Positions 9,187 to 18,145 of a stretch of 44,768 nt of DNA are shown here, piece after piece (within the stretch, counting starts at the first letter, position 1; the number at the start of each line of letters is the position of its first letter). The stretch is from positions 1 through 44,768 of the forward strand of contig NZ_JALNUR010000026.1 of assembly GCF_026540895.1 (NCBI RefSeq), read 5' to 3'. A program made the translations under genes and the position numbers. Under the pieces are notes generated by a model. The model worked only from the letters and a program-made list of their open reading frames with translations, searched no databases and was not told the DNA's origin. The DNA comes from Sphingomonas sp. GM_Shp_1 (lineage in GTDB: Bacteria; Pseudomonadota; Alphaproteobacteria; Sphingomonadales; Sphingomonadaceae).

Positions 9187-10560
9187 TCAGCCCGGTATCA
9201 GATCGAACGCCACCGTCAGCCGCGGGGCGTCCCCGGAAAACGGCTCGGTGCCGTGCCAGAGATAGGAGGGGAACAGCACCAGCTGTCCGGGTACCGGCCG
9301 GACATGACGCGTCGGCGACAGCGCAGGCCGGGTCGGCACGCCGGGCCGTCCGAAGGCCAGCCAGCCCTGCGGTTGCTCCGCCACGGACGCCGGCAGATCG
9401 ACATAGAAGGCGGACGACAACCAGCCGCGCGGATGCACGTGATCGGTGTGATAGCCACCGGGCCGCAGCAGCACCGACCATGCCCCCGCGAAGCGATATC
9501 CGCCGGTCTTGCGCCGCCGCACCGGATCGACCCCCGTCCCCAACTGCGCCAGATGCGCCCGGATCGGTGCGTCGAGCGCCGCGAACAGCGCGCGAAGGAC
9601 CGGATGATCGACCTTGCTCAAATCCTCCTGCGTCTGGCTGCCCTGGCGAAGCGACTGGCCGAGCGGATGGGTTCGCCATGCGTGGCGCGCGCGCAGCGTC
9701 TCGGCGAGATCGTCCAGGAACGCCGCCAACGAGGGCCATCCCGGCGGCGCGTCGATGCGACGTGCGGAGACCAGTGCGGGATCGTCGCACAGCGCGGCAT
9801 GACGTGGATCGCCGAGCAGTCGCCACGCGGTTGCAAGCAACGCGATCACCCCCTGATCGTCCGGTGCGGCGGTGCTGATCCGCATCGCCAATGTCGCCGC
9901 CTCGGACGGACGCCCTTCATGCAGCAAGGCCTCCACCACCGCCTTCGCCGCCTCAGCGGAGGACGGCGCAAGCCGCAAGGCCGCCGTCGCATGGGCAAGC
10001 TGGCCCTCGGCCTCCCCCAATGCAGCCCGGGCATTCGCCGCGAGCAGATGCAGCCCGGCATCCGCCGTGCGCGCGATCGCCCGGTCGAGCACCGCCGCCG
10101 CACGGGCGGGTTCGCCTGCGCTCATCAGCACGACCGCTTCGACCGACGCGAGTGCGGGTACGCGGTCCGCGTCGACCGCCGCCAGCGCCGCGCCGACATC
10201 CGCCGTCCGCATCCAGCGGAGTTGCGCCAGGTCGCGATGCGCCGCCACATAGTCCGCCCGCATCGCAATCGCGGACAGGAACGCCGCCTCCGCCGCATCG
10301 AGGTCCCCCGTCCCCTGCAACGCCCGCGCATGGACCAACCACGTCTCGGGCGCGGTCGATCCCTTGGCAAGGGCGCGGGCGGATGCCTCCACCGCCCCGG
10401 CGAATTCGCCGAGATCGCCGAGCGTCGAGGCGAGATTATGCTCCGCCACCGCGCTTTGGGGCCGTTCCGCGACGGCGCGGGCATATAGGGTCGCGGCGGT
10501 ACGCAGATCGCCCGCCACCTTGGCCCGCCGCGCCTGCTCCATCGTCGCGGAAGCGGTCAC
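9187..10560 (-). CDS. TPR protein with C-terminal 2OG-Fe(II) oxygenase domain
   Basis: This protein of 457 residues starts at a GTG whose last two bases are shared with the stop of the upstream amidohydrolase gene (GTGA, 10557-10560); an ATG six codons later is possible. The first 260 residues are Ala/Leu-rich helical repeats of tetratricopeptide type (AATLYARAVAERPQSAVAEH). The C-terminus (about 350-457) matches putative 2OG-Fe(II) oxygenases: WSVLLRPGGYHTDHVHPRGW, LSSAFYVDLP, QLVLFPSYLWHGTEPF and PRLTVAFD. Likely iron ligands lie among H371, D373, H374 and H376 together with H436, with R447 for 2-oxoglutarate. There is no signal peptide, so it is cytoplasmic. Such fusions occur beside TonB receptors in sphingomonads and caulobacters, but their substrate is not known to me. 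Confidence 0.82.
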   Translation of the reverse strand: MTASATMEQARRAKVAGDLRTAATLYARAVAERPQSAVAEHNLASTLGDLGEFAGAVEASARALAKGSTAPETWLVHARALQGTGDLDAAEAAFLSAIAMRADYVAAHRDLAQLRWMRTADVGAALAAVDADRVPALASVEAVVLMSAGEPARAAAVLDRAIARTADAGLHLLAANARAALGEAEGQLAHATAALRLAPSSAEAAKAVVEALLHEGRPSEAATLAMRISTAAPDDQGVIALLATAWRLLGDPRHAALCDDPALVSARRIDAPPGWPSLAAFLDDLAETLRARHAWRTHPLGQSLRQGSQTQEDLSKVDHPVLRALFAALDAPIRAHLAQLGTGVDPVRRRKTGGYRFAGAWSVLLRPGGYHTDHVHPRGWLSSAFYVDLPASVAEQPQGWLAFGRPGVPTRPALSPTRHVRPVPGQLVLFPSYLWHGTEPFSGDAPRLTVAFDLIPG

Positions 10561-11885
10561 TTCGGCGTCGTCACCATCAGCACCGCAAGCGTCAGGGTAC
10601 GGATACCGGTACGGATCGCCTTGTCGTGATCGGGTGCGAAGAAGGGCGAATGGTTGCTCGGTACCGCTTGGCCCTTGGCCTTGAACGCGGCCAGTGTCGC
10701 CGCGTCATAGCCGCCGATCGTGAAATAGACCGAGGGCATGCCGGCATCGACGAACGCCGACCAGTCCTCGCTCGCCGACCAACCGGGCGCGGTTGCGGGC
10801 ACATAGGTGACGCGGTCGCCGCCCGCCGCCTTCAGTTCCGCCGCCGCGCGTTCGGCCAGCGCATGGTCGTTGAACACGGCCGCGGTGCCGTACAACCATT
10901 TCACCTCGGGCACGGGCGCCATCGACATCGCCGCCGACGCCTCGGCGGTCCGCTTCACGCCGTCGAGCAGCAATTGCCGCACATCCTTATCGAACGACCG
11001 CAGGCTCAGCTTCAGCGTGGCGGTGTCGGGAATGATGTTGCCGACGGTTCCCGCCTGAAATGCGCCGACGGTGACCACGCCGAACGCATTCGCGTCCTTC
11101 TGGCGGCTGATCACCGTCTGCACGTCGGTGACGAAATGCGCGCCCATCACGATGGGATCGATCGTAGCACTCGGCATCGATCCATGTCCGCCGCGCCCCT
11201 TGAAGGTGATCTGCAAGCTGTCCGAATTGGAGCTGGTGACGCCGTCCTTGACCAGCACCGTCCCAGTCTCGCCCGACCCGACATGCGCGGCGAAACCGTA
11301 ATCGGGCTTGGCGAACCTGGTGAACAGCCCGTCATCGAGCATCGCCTTGGCGCCTTTCAACTGCTCCTCGGCGGGCTGGGCGATGAACATCAACGTGCCC
11401 TTCCACTGCGACTTCATCGCCAGCAGCGCCTGGGCCGTCCCGATCCACGCCGCCATGTGCACGTCATGTCCACAGCTTTGCGCGACGAAGGTCGTCTTGC
11501 CTTCATATTCGGTCTGCGCGCGGCTCGCATAGGGAAGACCGGTCTTCTCCTCCATCGGCAGGCCGTCGAGTTCGGTGCGCACCATCACGGTCGGCCCGGG
11601 ACCATTACGATAGATCGCAACGACCCCCGTCCCGCCCACCTTCTCGGTCACGGTGAAACCCATGGCCTTCATCTTGCTCGCCAAGAGCGCGGCGGTGCGC
11701 ACCTCCTGCATCCCGATTTCGGGATGGGCATGGATATCACGGTACAGCGCGTCGAGCGCGGGATAGCTCTTCTCGATCTGGGCATCGATCGCCGCCCTGT
11801 TGGCGGCGGGGCCGGGCGCGGGCTCGGCGGACGCCGCGCCGACACTCGCCATCATCAGACATCCGGTAAGCAGCATCGTCTTCAT
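10557..11885 (-). CDS. Exported M20-family amidohydrolase (hippuricase-like)
   Basis: This enzyme of 442 residues starts at the ATG at 11883-11885, where a signal peptide begins (MKTMLLTGCLMMASVGAASA-EP); an ATG 27 codons upstream would place non-signal residues before it. The M20 motifs are all present: HPEIGMQE, VRTELDGLPM, SCGHDVHMA, AQPAEEQ, HVGSGETG, WSASEDWSAF and NHSPFFAPD. This set is typical of the IAA-amino-acid/hippurate hydrolase branch, which removes an acyl group from an amino acid. It is distinct from the AbgB-like enzyme at 1626-3083, so the island holds two different M20 types. Its stop overlaps the GTG start of the oxygenase gene, and a receptor gene ends 94 bases upstream. 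Confidence 0.9.
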   Translation of the reverse strand: MKTMLLTGCLMMASVGAASAEPAPGPAANRAAIDAQIEKSYPALDALYRDIHAHPEIGMQEVRTAALLASKMKAMGFTVTEKVGGTGVVAIYRNGPGPTVMVRTELDGLPMEEKTGLPYASRAQTEYEGKTTFVAQSCGHDVHMAAWIGTAQALLAMKSQWKGTLMFIAQPAEEQLKGAKAMLDDGLFTRFAKPDYGFAAHVGSGETGTVLVKDGVTSSNSDSLQITFKGRGGHGSMPSATIDPIVMGAHFVTDVQTVISRQKDANAFGVVTVGAFQAGTVGNIIPDTATLKLSLRSFDKDVRQLLLDGVKRTAEASAAMSMAPVPEVKWLYGTAAVFNDHALAERAAAELKAAGGDRVTYVPATAPGWSASEDWSAFVDAGMPSVYFTIGGYDAATLAAFKAKGQAVPSNHSPFFAPDHDKAIRTGIRTLTLAVLMVTTPK

Positions 11886-11979
11886 GGAAAACACCCATCG
11901 TTCGAGACCGGGGCCACGCCCCCTTGCTATGCGAGACGCGATTGCGCCCTTTGTCCTCAACCCCACGACACGGCGCCTC

Positions 11980-14526
11980 TCATAAATCGCGATCGAGCGA
12001 CAGCATCACCGTGCGCGGCGCGCTGCTATAGAGTTGGCGCTCGCCGAACGAACTCGACGTCAGCCGGTTCGCGCCGACCGCGTTCAGCACGTTGCGCACG
12101 CTGATCGCGGCGCGCCATCGTGCCAGCCGGATATCGGCGTTGGCGTCGATCATGAACCGGGCCGGAGTGACTTCGTAATAGGGACTGCGGTCGTTGAAGG
12201 CGGTCGGAACGCGGGTCGCGCCGACCGCGTCGATGCCGAACGTGGCGACCTTGCCGCCCGCCACCGTCATGCTGGTCTGCACCCCTGCCGCATAGCCGAG
12301 CCGTGGCACGTTGGGCAGCGGATCGCCGCGCCGTCCGGCGCCGTCCGTGGTACCGACCGGCTGGTCCTCGCCAAGCCGCGCATAGGTATAGTTGGCCGAC
12401 CCGGTCAGCCTTATGGCACCGATCGCCAGGCTTGCCTTGGCCTCGATCCCATCGATCCGCACCGTGCCGATATTGGTGTTGTATCCGAACGCGCCGTTCG
12501 CGCTCCATGCCGCATAGATCACGTCGGACCAGTCGATATGATAGACCGCCCCCTCGATCGCGAGCCGCCCGCCCGCGCCCCTGGTCCTGACGCCCAGTTC
12601 GTAATTCCAGACATGGTCGGCGTCGTAGATGCGTTCCTGGTCGGTCAGGTCGGGCGTGATGTTGACCCCGCCGGGCCGGAACCCCTCCGATGCGATCGCA
12701 TAGATCAGGGTCTCGCCCGGCAGGCGATAGGCGAGTTCCGCCTTCAGGTTGACGCCGTCATCGGCACGGGCATAGCGGCCGTTGCCGATCGCGCCGGTTC
12801 CCGTGATGATGTTGGGGATCGGGACCGACCCATCGGCACTGCGCCGATAGTGGAAGTACCGCAGCCCCCATGTCGCCGACAGCCGCGGCGCGATGCCCCA
12901 GCGCGTCTCCGCGAACAGCGCCTGCTGGTCGAGCGCGCTGTGCAGCAGCCGCAATCCGGTGATGTCGAGCGGTACGACGCGCTTCCCGGTTACGGCGTCG
13001 GCACGAACCGTATAGCTTTCCGCCGAATCGCGTCGCCGCTCGACGAACGCCCCGATGGTCCAGGCGGGCGCCCCGGGCCGGTCGGAGGACAGGCGGACCT
13101 CCGCAGTCGTGCTCTCGACGCGAAACGGCTGGTACAGCACGCCCGGCAACCGCGTTTGCAGATAGGCCTGAAACGCACGGCGCCGCTCAGGGGTGCAGCC
13201 GGTTTCGCCGACAAGCATCGCATATCGTCGGCAGCTCGCATCGCTGGTCGCCTGCTGCGCCAGTACCGCCGTGAAGTCAGCTTCCTTGACGATCGTCCAG
13301 CGATAGTGCGAGCCCGTCGCGACGACCGCAACGGCGTCGGTCGTCCAGTGCGCGGTGACACTGGCCAGGTCGAGCCGCTCGCTATTGGGCGTACGCACCG
13401 GCTGATCGTTGCGATAGCGGCCCAGGTCCGGGTACCAGAATCCCGCATCGTCGATCCGCGTATGCTGATGGAGCGCCAGCGCGTCGACGCGCACTGCCTG
13501 CGACGGTGTCCACGCCAGTCCCAGCCGGACGCCCTGTCGAAGCACGGCGCCGGTATCCTTCAACCCCAGCCGATCATTGTCCACATAGCCGCCGACCGTC
13601 CGACGATGCACGACGAACCGCGCCGCCAGGTTATCGCGGACGATCGGCGCGTTGACGACCGCGGCGACGTTTGCCCCCGTCCCTCCCCCCTGAACCGCCG
13701 ACACGCCACCCTCGACATGGCCCATCCAGCGCGTCGCGTCGGGTTGGTTGAACAGCACCCGCAGCGTGCCGCCCATCGAACTGGCGCCGTAGAGCGTTCC
13801 CTGCGGCCCGCGCAGCAGCTCGATCCGGTCGATATCGACCAGGTCGATATCGGGCGTACTCGCGGCGGGATCGAAAGTGGTCCCCGACGGCCCGCTGATC
13901 GGGGTTTCCCCATAATAGACCCCGACCATGGATTCGCCGGTTCCGGTGACACCGCGAATGGCGATCCGCTGCTGCAACGGTGCCGTGGCGATCGGGACCA
14001 GCCCGGGCAACAGGGCGGCGGCGCTGCGCAGGTCGTACGCGCCCCGGGTTACCAGCTCGGCACCGCTGACCGCGCCCATGCTGATCTCGGTATCGCCGAG
14101 AAAGGTCGGGCGTTTGAGGGCGGTGACGACGATCTCGGCGGACGGCACCGGAACGTCCGGCGTCCGCCCCGCCGGTCCCGCCGCCAAGGTCGCGGCGGCC
14201 GATCGCGGCGCGGCTTCGCGAACGATGATGATCACGCCGGCGCGGACACGCTTTGCGACCAACCCGGTATCGGCGAGCAGGATCCGAAGCGCGCGCTCCG
14301 GTTCGATCGGCCCGTGCAGCGCCGCGCTGGTACGACCGCCGATCACCGCAGGATCGAACAGGATCTGCTGCCCCGTCTGCGTCGCCAGTCGGCGCAGCGC
14401 GACATCCAGCCGCCCGGCGGGGATGGCGAACATGACCCGGTCGTTCGGCGACGATGCCGCCTCGCCATGGGCGACGCAGGCCGCAAACATCGTGATCGTT
14501 CGTATAGCAAGGTCACGGGCATGCAT
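11980..14526 (-). CDS. TonB-dependent receptor with STN signalling domain
   Basis: This receptor of 848 residues is read from the ATG at 14524-14526; a start at 14574 or 14628 is possible because no ribosome site is decisive. After a signal region (MHARDLAIRTITMFAACVAHG) comes an STN domain (VMFAIPAGRLDVALRRLA to VIIIVRE), the periplasmic domain by which FecA-type receptors talk to a FecR protein. The plug shows EIVVTALKR, QQRIAIRGVTGTGES, IDRIELLRGPQGTLYGASS and MGGTLRV. The barrel ends RTVMLSLDRDL, with a final Leu rather than Phe. It heads an operon with an amidohydrolase, an oxygenase and a peptidase, and is divergent from an ECF sigma/FecR pair. It is therefore the likely sensor-transporter of that pair. 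Confidence 0.92.
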   Translation of the reverse strand: MHARDLAIRTITMFAACVAHGEAASSPNDRVMFAIPAGRLDVALRRLATQTGQQILFDPAVIGGRTSAALHGPIEPERALRILLADTGLVAKRVRAGVIIIVREAAPRSAAATLAAGPAGRTPDVPVPSAEIVVTALKRPTFLGDTEISMGAVSGAELVTRGAYDLRSAAALLPGLVPIATAPLQQRIAIRGVTGTGESMVGVYYGETPISGPSGTTFDPAASTPDIDLVDIDRIELLRGPQGTLYGASSMGGTLRVLFNQPDATRWMGHVEGGVSAVQGGGTGANVAAVVNAPIVRDNLAARFVVHRRTVGGYVDNDRLGLKDTGAVLRQGVRLGLAWTPSQAVRVDALALHQHTRIDDAGFWYPDLGRYRNDQPVRTPNSERLDLASVTAHWTTDAVAVVATGSHYRWTIVKEADFTAVLAQQATSDASCRRYAMLVGETGCTPERRRAFQAYLQTRLPGVLYQPFRVESTTAEVRLSSDRPGAPAWTIGAFVERRRDSAESYTVRADAVTGKRVVPLDITGLRLLHSALDQQALFAETRWGIAPRLSATWGLRYFHYRRSADGSVPIPNIITGTGAIGNGRYARADDGVNLKAELAYRLPGETLIYAIASEGFRPGGVNITPDLTDQERIYDADHVWNYELGVRTRGAGGRLAIEGAVYHIDWSDVIYAAWSANGAFGYNTNIGTVRIDGIEAKASLAIGAIRLTGSANYTYARLGEDQPVGTTDGAGRRGDPLPNVPRLGYAAGVQTSMTVAGGKVATFGIDAVGATRVPTAFNDRSPYYEVTPARFMIDANADIRLARWRAAISVRNVLNAVGANRLTSSSFGERQLYSSAPRTVMLSLDRDL

Positions 14527-14693
14527 CAGGACGCGCGGTTCGACCCCCCCGAAATACGCTGTTGCCCCTCCCATCCGCTCTGATGACGGTTTTGCGACAC
14601 TGTACGCTTGACGGCCTGCTGGCAACATGATCGATTGCAGCGAATATATAAAGGGGGATGCCGGAGGCTCGGGCGGACAAGACGGGGCCGATC

Positions 14694-15209
14694 ATGCGGA
14701 ATTCCTATGCGCGCATATCCGGCGGTGACGGGGATGCGATCGACCTATCGGGCCATCTCAACGCGGTCCGCCGGTTCCTGACGAAACGTGCGCCGATCGG
14801 CGAGGTCGACGATCTGGTCCAGGAGGTTGCGCTGCGCATGCAGACCCGCCGCGCGACCGACGCGATCGACAATATCGACGGGTATCTGTTCCAGGTCGCG
14901 CAAAGCGTGCTCGCCGATCGCGGCCGCCGCGACACCGTGCGCCACCGTTCCGCGCACGACAGCCTCGAAGAAATTCATCATCCCGTTGAGGACCGCTCGC
15001 CCGAGCGCGTCCTACAAGGCAAGGAGCATCTCGCGCAGCTCATCGCCGCGATGAATGACATGCCTGAGCGCATGCGCCAGGCGTTCGTCCTTCATCGCTT
15101 CGAGGAAATGAGCTACGCTGCGATCGCCCGACACATGGGATTATCGGTGAGCGCGGTCGAAAAGCATATCATGAAAGCCATCAAGCACCTCGCAGGCTCG
15201 CTACGCTGA
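14694..15209 (+). CDS. ECF RNA polymerase sigma factor, FecI-like
   Basis: This is a small sigma-70 family protein (171 residues from this ATG). Region 2 contains FLTKRAPIGEVDDLVQEVAL and IDGYLFQVAQSVLADRGRR. Region 4 contains MPERMRQAFVLHRFEEMSYA followed by IARHMGLSVSAVEKHIMKA, the usual FecI-type helix-turn-helix. I chose the ATG at 14694 because GGGG lies six bases upstream. The longer start at 14658 adds 12 residues, but its AAGGGGG touches the ATG with no spacer. The stop codon overlaps the start of the FecR gene by one base (TGATG). It should transcribe the divergent receptor operon when its anti-sigma partner is signalled. Confidence 0.88.
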   Translation: MRNSYARISGGDGDAIDLSGHLNAVRRFLTKRAPIGEVDDLVQEVALRMQTRRATDAIDNIDGYLFQVAQSVLADRGRRDTVRHRSAHDSLEEIHHPVEDRSPERVLQGKEHLAQLIAAMNDMPERMRQAFVLHRFEEMSYAAIARHMGLSVSAVEKHIMKAIKHLAGSLR

Positions 15210-16195
15210 TGGGTTCCGTATCGAGGGATCCGGACGCCGCCGCCGCGTCCTGGTATGCGCGACTGCATGCCGATGACGCGACACCGGCGGACCGGGTCGC
15301 GTTCGGGCAATGGTTATCGGCCGACGATGAGCATGATCGCGCCTGGCACGAACTGGTGTCCACCACCCGCATCCTGGACGACGCGCGGAGCGATCCGGCG
15401 CTGCTCGCGATGGTCGCGGCGGCCCGCGACGAAGCACGCCCCGCCCCCGCGCGTCGCTGGTGGCCGATGGCGGCGGCCGCGGCCGTGCTGCTGTCCATCG
15501 GTGGCACCGCCGCGCTGGTCGTCGACCGATATGCGGCGGGGCCGGCGACCCAGGTCGCGGATACACGCTATGCGACGCCCACCGGACGAGTGCGCCATAT
15601 CACGCTGCCGGACGGAACGCTGATGACGCTCGATGCCGAGTCCGCAGTGCGCGTCGCGGCGCCGGGTGCGACGCGCCGAGTGGCGATCGATCGCGGCCAG
15701 GCATTTTTCAAAGTCGCCCATGATGCGCGCCATCCGTTCATCGTGTCGGCGGGCGGCAACAGCGTCACCGCGCTCGGCACCCAATTCGCGGTACGCACGG
15801 CGGCGGACCGGGTCGTCGTCAGTCTGGTCGAGGGATCGGTTCGCGTCGACAGCCGCACAATGGGCCGCGCGATGACGCTGGTGCCGGGCAATAGGCTGAC
15901 GATCGACCGATCGGGTCTGCAACTGACCAGCGCGGGTGCCGATACCGCGACCGGATGGCGCAAGGGGGAACTGACGTTCGAGGCTACGCCCCTGAAAGAG
16001 GTCGTGGCCGAACTCAACCGCTATTCCACGCAACGCATCGAACTGACCGACAATCACCTCGCGAACCGCGTCTTCAGCGGCGTCCTGAAGACCGACGGCG
16101 GCGGTAATGCGCTTGCCGACGCGCTATCGGCTTACGGGATCGCTCGCGTCCTATATGCCGACAAGACACGATTGGCGCTCGCTCCCCAATCGTAA
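15209..16195 (+). CDS. FecR-family anti-sigma factor (transmembrane)
   Basis: This 328-residue protein is translationally coupled to the sigma gene (TGATG). The N-terminal cytoplasmic part (about 5-50) shows AASWYARLHADDATPADRVA and QWLSADDEHDRAWHEL, the usual sigma-binding motif. One membrane segment lies at about 84-104 (WWPMAAAAAVLLSIGGTAAL). The periplasmic FecR domain follows (RVRHITLPDGTLMTLDAES, QAFFKVAHDARHPFIV, GTQFAVRT, LVEGSVRV). A C-terminal part from about 250 resembles an STN-like domain (GELTFEATPLKEVVAELNRY). By family knowledge it holds the sigma factor until the STN domain of the neighbouring receptor signals substrate binding. Confidence 0.92.
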   Translation: MGSVSRDPDAAAASWYARLHADDATPADRVAFGQWLSADDEHDRAWHELVSTTRILDDARSDPALLAMVAAARDEARPAPARRWWPMAAAAAVLLSIGGTAALVVDRYAAGPATQVADTRYATPTGRVRHITLPDGTLMTLDAESAVRVAAPGATRRVAIDRGQAFFKVAHDARHPFIVSAGGNSVTALGTQFAVRTAADRVVVSLVEGSVRVDSRTMGRAMTLVPGNRLTIDRSGLQLTSAGADTATGWRKGELTFEATPLKEVVAELNRYSTQRIELTDNHLANRVFSGVLKTDGGGNALADALSAYGIARVLYADKTRLALAPQS

Positions 16196-16390
16196 GAAGC
16201 AAACTGCGCGAACCAGCTTGTCAGGGCAACGCGACATCGATTGCTGCCGAAGACAGCCGAGCCAAACGACGATTTTGGACAAGGCGCGGTCGAAAGGCGG
16301 AAGTAGGCTCCAACCTCACGGCCGCTATTCGGCGCATCCGACACACAAGATCGAAAATTCATCCGGCACGCGGAGCCGTTTGGCGACGGA

Positions 16391-18145
16391 TCAGAACAAT
16401 CCGTCGTCGTCATCGTCCACGACTGCCAGGACGGGTACGGGCATTGCGGCAGCGAAGGCGGCGGGGACATGCGCGGCATGGACGTCGCGTTCCTGCGCCA
16501 TCGTGTAGAGCGCCGCGATGCGGGGCAGCAGGTCGGACAGCACCGCGCTCGCCGCCGCGCTCTGGACCTCCGCCCCGGGCCGTGCGCCGAGCAGCGACGC
16601 CGCATCGCGCATCTTATCGCCCAATGCCACTTCCGCGCCGATCTCGTCGGCGACGGCGGACAGCAGCTCGATCAGTTCGCGCGCATCGTCACCGCCGACG
16701 CGAACGGCATGATCGGTACGCTGGCAACCGCTGCGGATGACCGTCAGCGCGTCGGCGAGCTTGTTGCCCAGGTCGCGCGCATTCGCCGCGGCCCGTTTCG
16801 CTCCCAGGGCGGCGTTGACTTCGGCCAGTTCCTCCAGCGGCGCGCGGATACCGCCCATCGCCTCGCCGAGCGACTGGGCATGCACGTCCACCTCGCGCGC
16901 GACGACCGACACCACCCGGCCAAGGTCGCCGTGGCGACGGCAGAGCAGCCGGGTATTGGTCGCGATATCCTGCACGTCCAACTGCACACGCTGGAGCAGC
17001 GCGAGGCGCCCGGTCAGCTCGTCCACCGTGTCGGTGATCATGTTGAGCATCGCCGTCGACTGGCGATCGGCGTCCTGCAACTGCGTGGTGATCGTCGCGA
17101 CCTCGCTCACCGCCTTTTCGATCTGGATCAGGAAGGGGCGGCCGTTGCTGCCACGGTCCTTCTCGATCAGGTCGAGCAACGCGCCCGTATCGGGACGTAA
17201 CGCCTTCAGCGCGTCCACCAACACCCGCGTGTCACGCTCGAAATCCTCGGCGCTCGCTTCCAGTTGCGCGGCCAGCATCGTCTGGACGACGGCCACCACT
17301 TCGTCCCGCTCGACGGGATCGAGCGCGTGGCCGCTGCCTTCGAGCATCTGCAGCGCGGAAACGACATGCTCCAGCCGCTGGTGGGTGCTGTCGCCTACCT
17401 GCAACGCGCCGAGCATGGTCGCCACCCGCCCCTGCACGGTGCGCGCGATGCCCGCGACCTGCCTTGCCATGTCGGCGACCGAGATCAGGTGGCGGTGCAG
17501 CGCGGAGGCATCCTCCATCAGCTGCCGTGGCACCTGCGGCACGACCTGGCGCGCCTCCTTGGTGACCAGGCGTCCGGCCTGCTGCACCGCGCCGACGCTG
17601 TCCTTCAGATCCTTCAACTTGGCGAGGAAGCCTTCCAGATGCTCCTCGCCCACCGCCAGGCGATGGCCCATGCTGTCGACGAAGCCGACGAACGCCGCCT
17701 CGCCCGACGCGGCGATCTTGATGTTGAGACCATAGATGTGCAGCACGCGCAGGGCCTGGCGCATTTCCATGACATGGTCGCGCAGCGTGCCCGACGCGCC
17801 GCTGACCCGCACCATATCGGTGTCGCGATCCTGCTGGACCCGCGGCAGGTCGTGCAATTCGGTCGCGACGTCCTTGAGGTTGGTCACCGCGATGCCCGCG
17901 ACGCTTTCGTCGAGCGCGCCCGTGACGCTGTCGATCGCGGTGATGATCCGGTCGATCGTGTCGATCGCGGTGACGAGCGTCGTCCCGGCGCGCACGAAAT
18001 GCGAGTCCATGCCCGCCGCCATATGCGCCAGCGTACGCTGAAGATCGGCGACGGTTTCGTCGAGGCCATCGGCGGCCGTGATGGAGGTATGCAGCATGGC
18101 CTGTCCTTGATCGAGAGAAAGGGTGGAGTGGGCTCGCACGTTCAT
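16391..18145 (-). CDS. Soluble MCP-like chemotaxis protein with D-x3-Q motifs
   Basis: This protein of 584 residues has no membrane segment. Its start (ATG 18143-18145) overlaps the stop of cheB by four bases (ATGA), so it is the last gene of the chemotaxis operon. It is almost wholly helical and heptad-like. Around 393-432 it keeps a worn-down MCP tip (DIATNTRLL, then [17 protein letters not shown]) but lacks the NAAIEAARAGE core. Two segments, 252-256 (DSTHQ in [14 protein letters not shown]) and 358-362 (DADRQ in [13 protein letters not shown]), match the D-x3-Q pattern of CheZ catalytic residues. The protein ends in an acidic DDDDDGLF tail after a Pro/Ala linker, recalling the CheY-binding tail of CheZ. 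A role as CheY-P phosphatase or adaptor is inference; no CheZ gene is seen nearby. Confidence 0.75.
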   Translation of the reverse strand: MNVRAHSTLSLDQGQAMLHTSITAADGLDETVADLQRTLAHMAAGMDSHFVRAGTTLVTAIDTIDRIITAIDSVTGALDESVAGIAVTNLKDVATELHDLPRVQQDRDTDMVRVSGASGTLRDHVMEMRQALRVLHIYGLNIKIAASGEAAFVGFVDSMGHRLAVGEEHLEGFLAKLKDLKDSVGAVQQAGRLVTKEARQVVPQVPRQLMEDASALHRHLISVADMARQVAGIARTVQGRVATMLGALQVGDSTHQRLEHVVSALQMLEGSGHALDPVERDEVVAVVQTMLAAQLEASAEDFERDTRVLVDALKALRPDTGALLDLIEKDRGSNGRPFLIQIEKAVSEVATITTQLQDADRQSTAMLNMITDTVDELTGRLALLQRVQLDVQDIATNTRLLCRRHGDLGRVVSVVAREVDVHAQSLGEAMGGIRAPLEELAEVNAALGAKRAAANARDLGNKLADALTVIRSGCQRTDHAVRVGGDDARELIELLSAVADEIGAEVALGDKMRDAASLLGARPGAEVQSAAASAVLSDLLPRIAALYTMAQERDVHAAHVPAAFAAAMPVPVLAVVDDDDDGLF

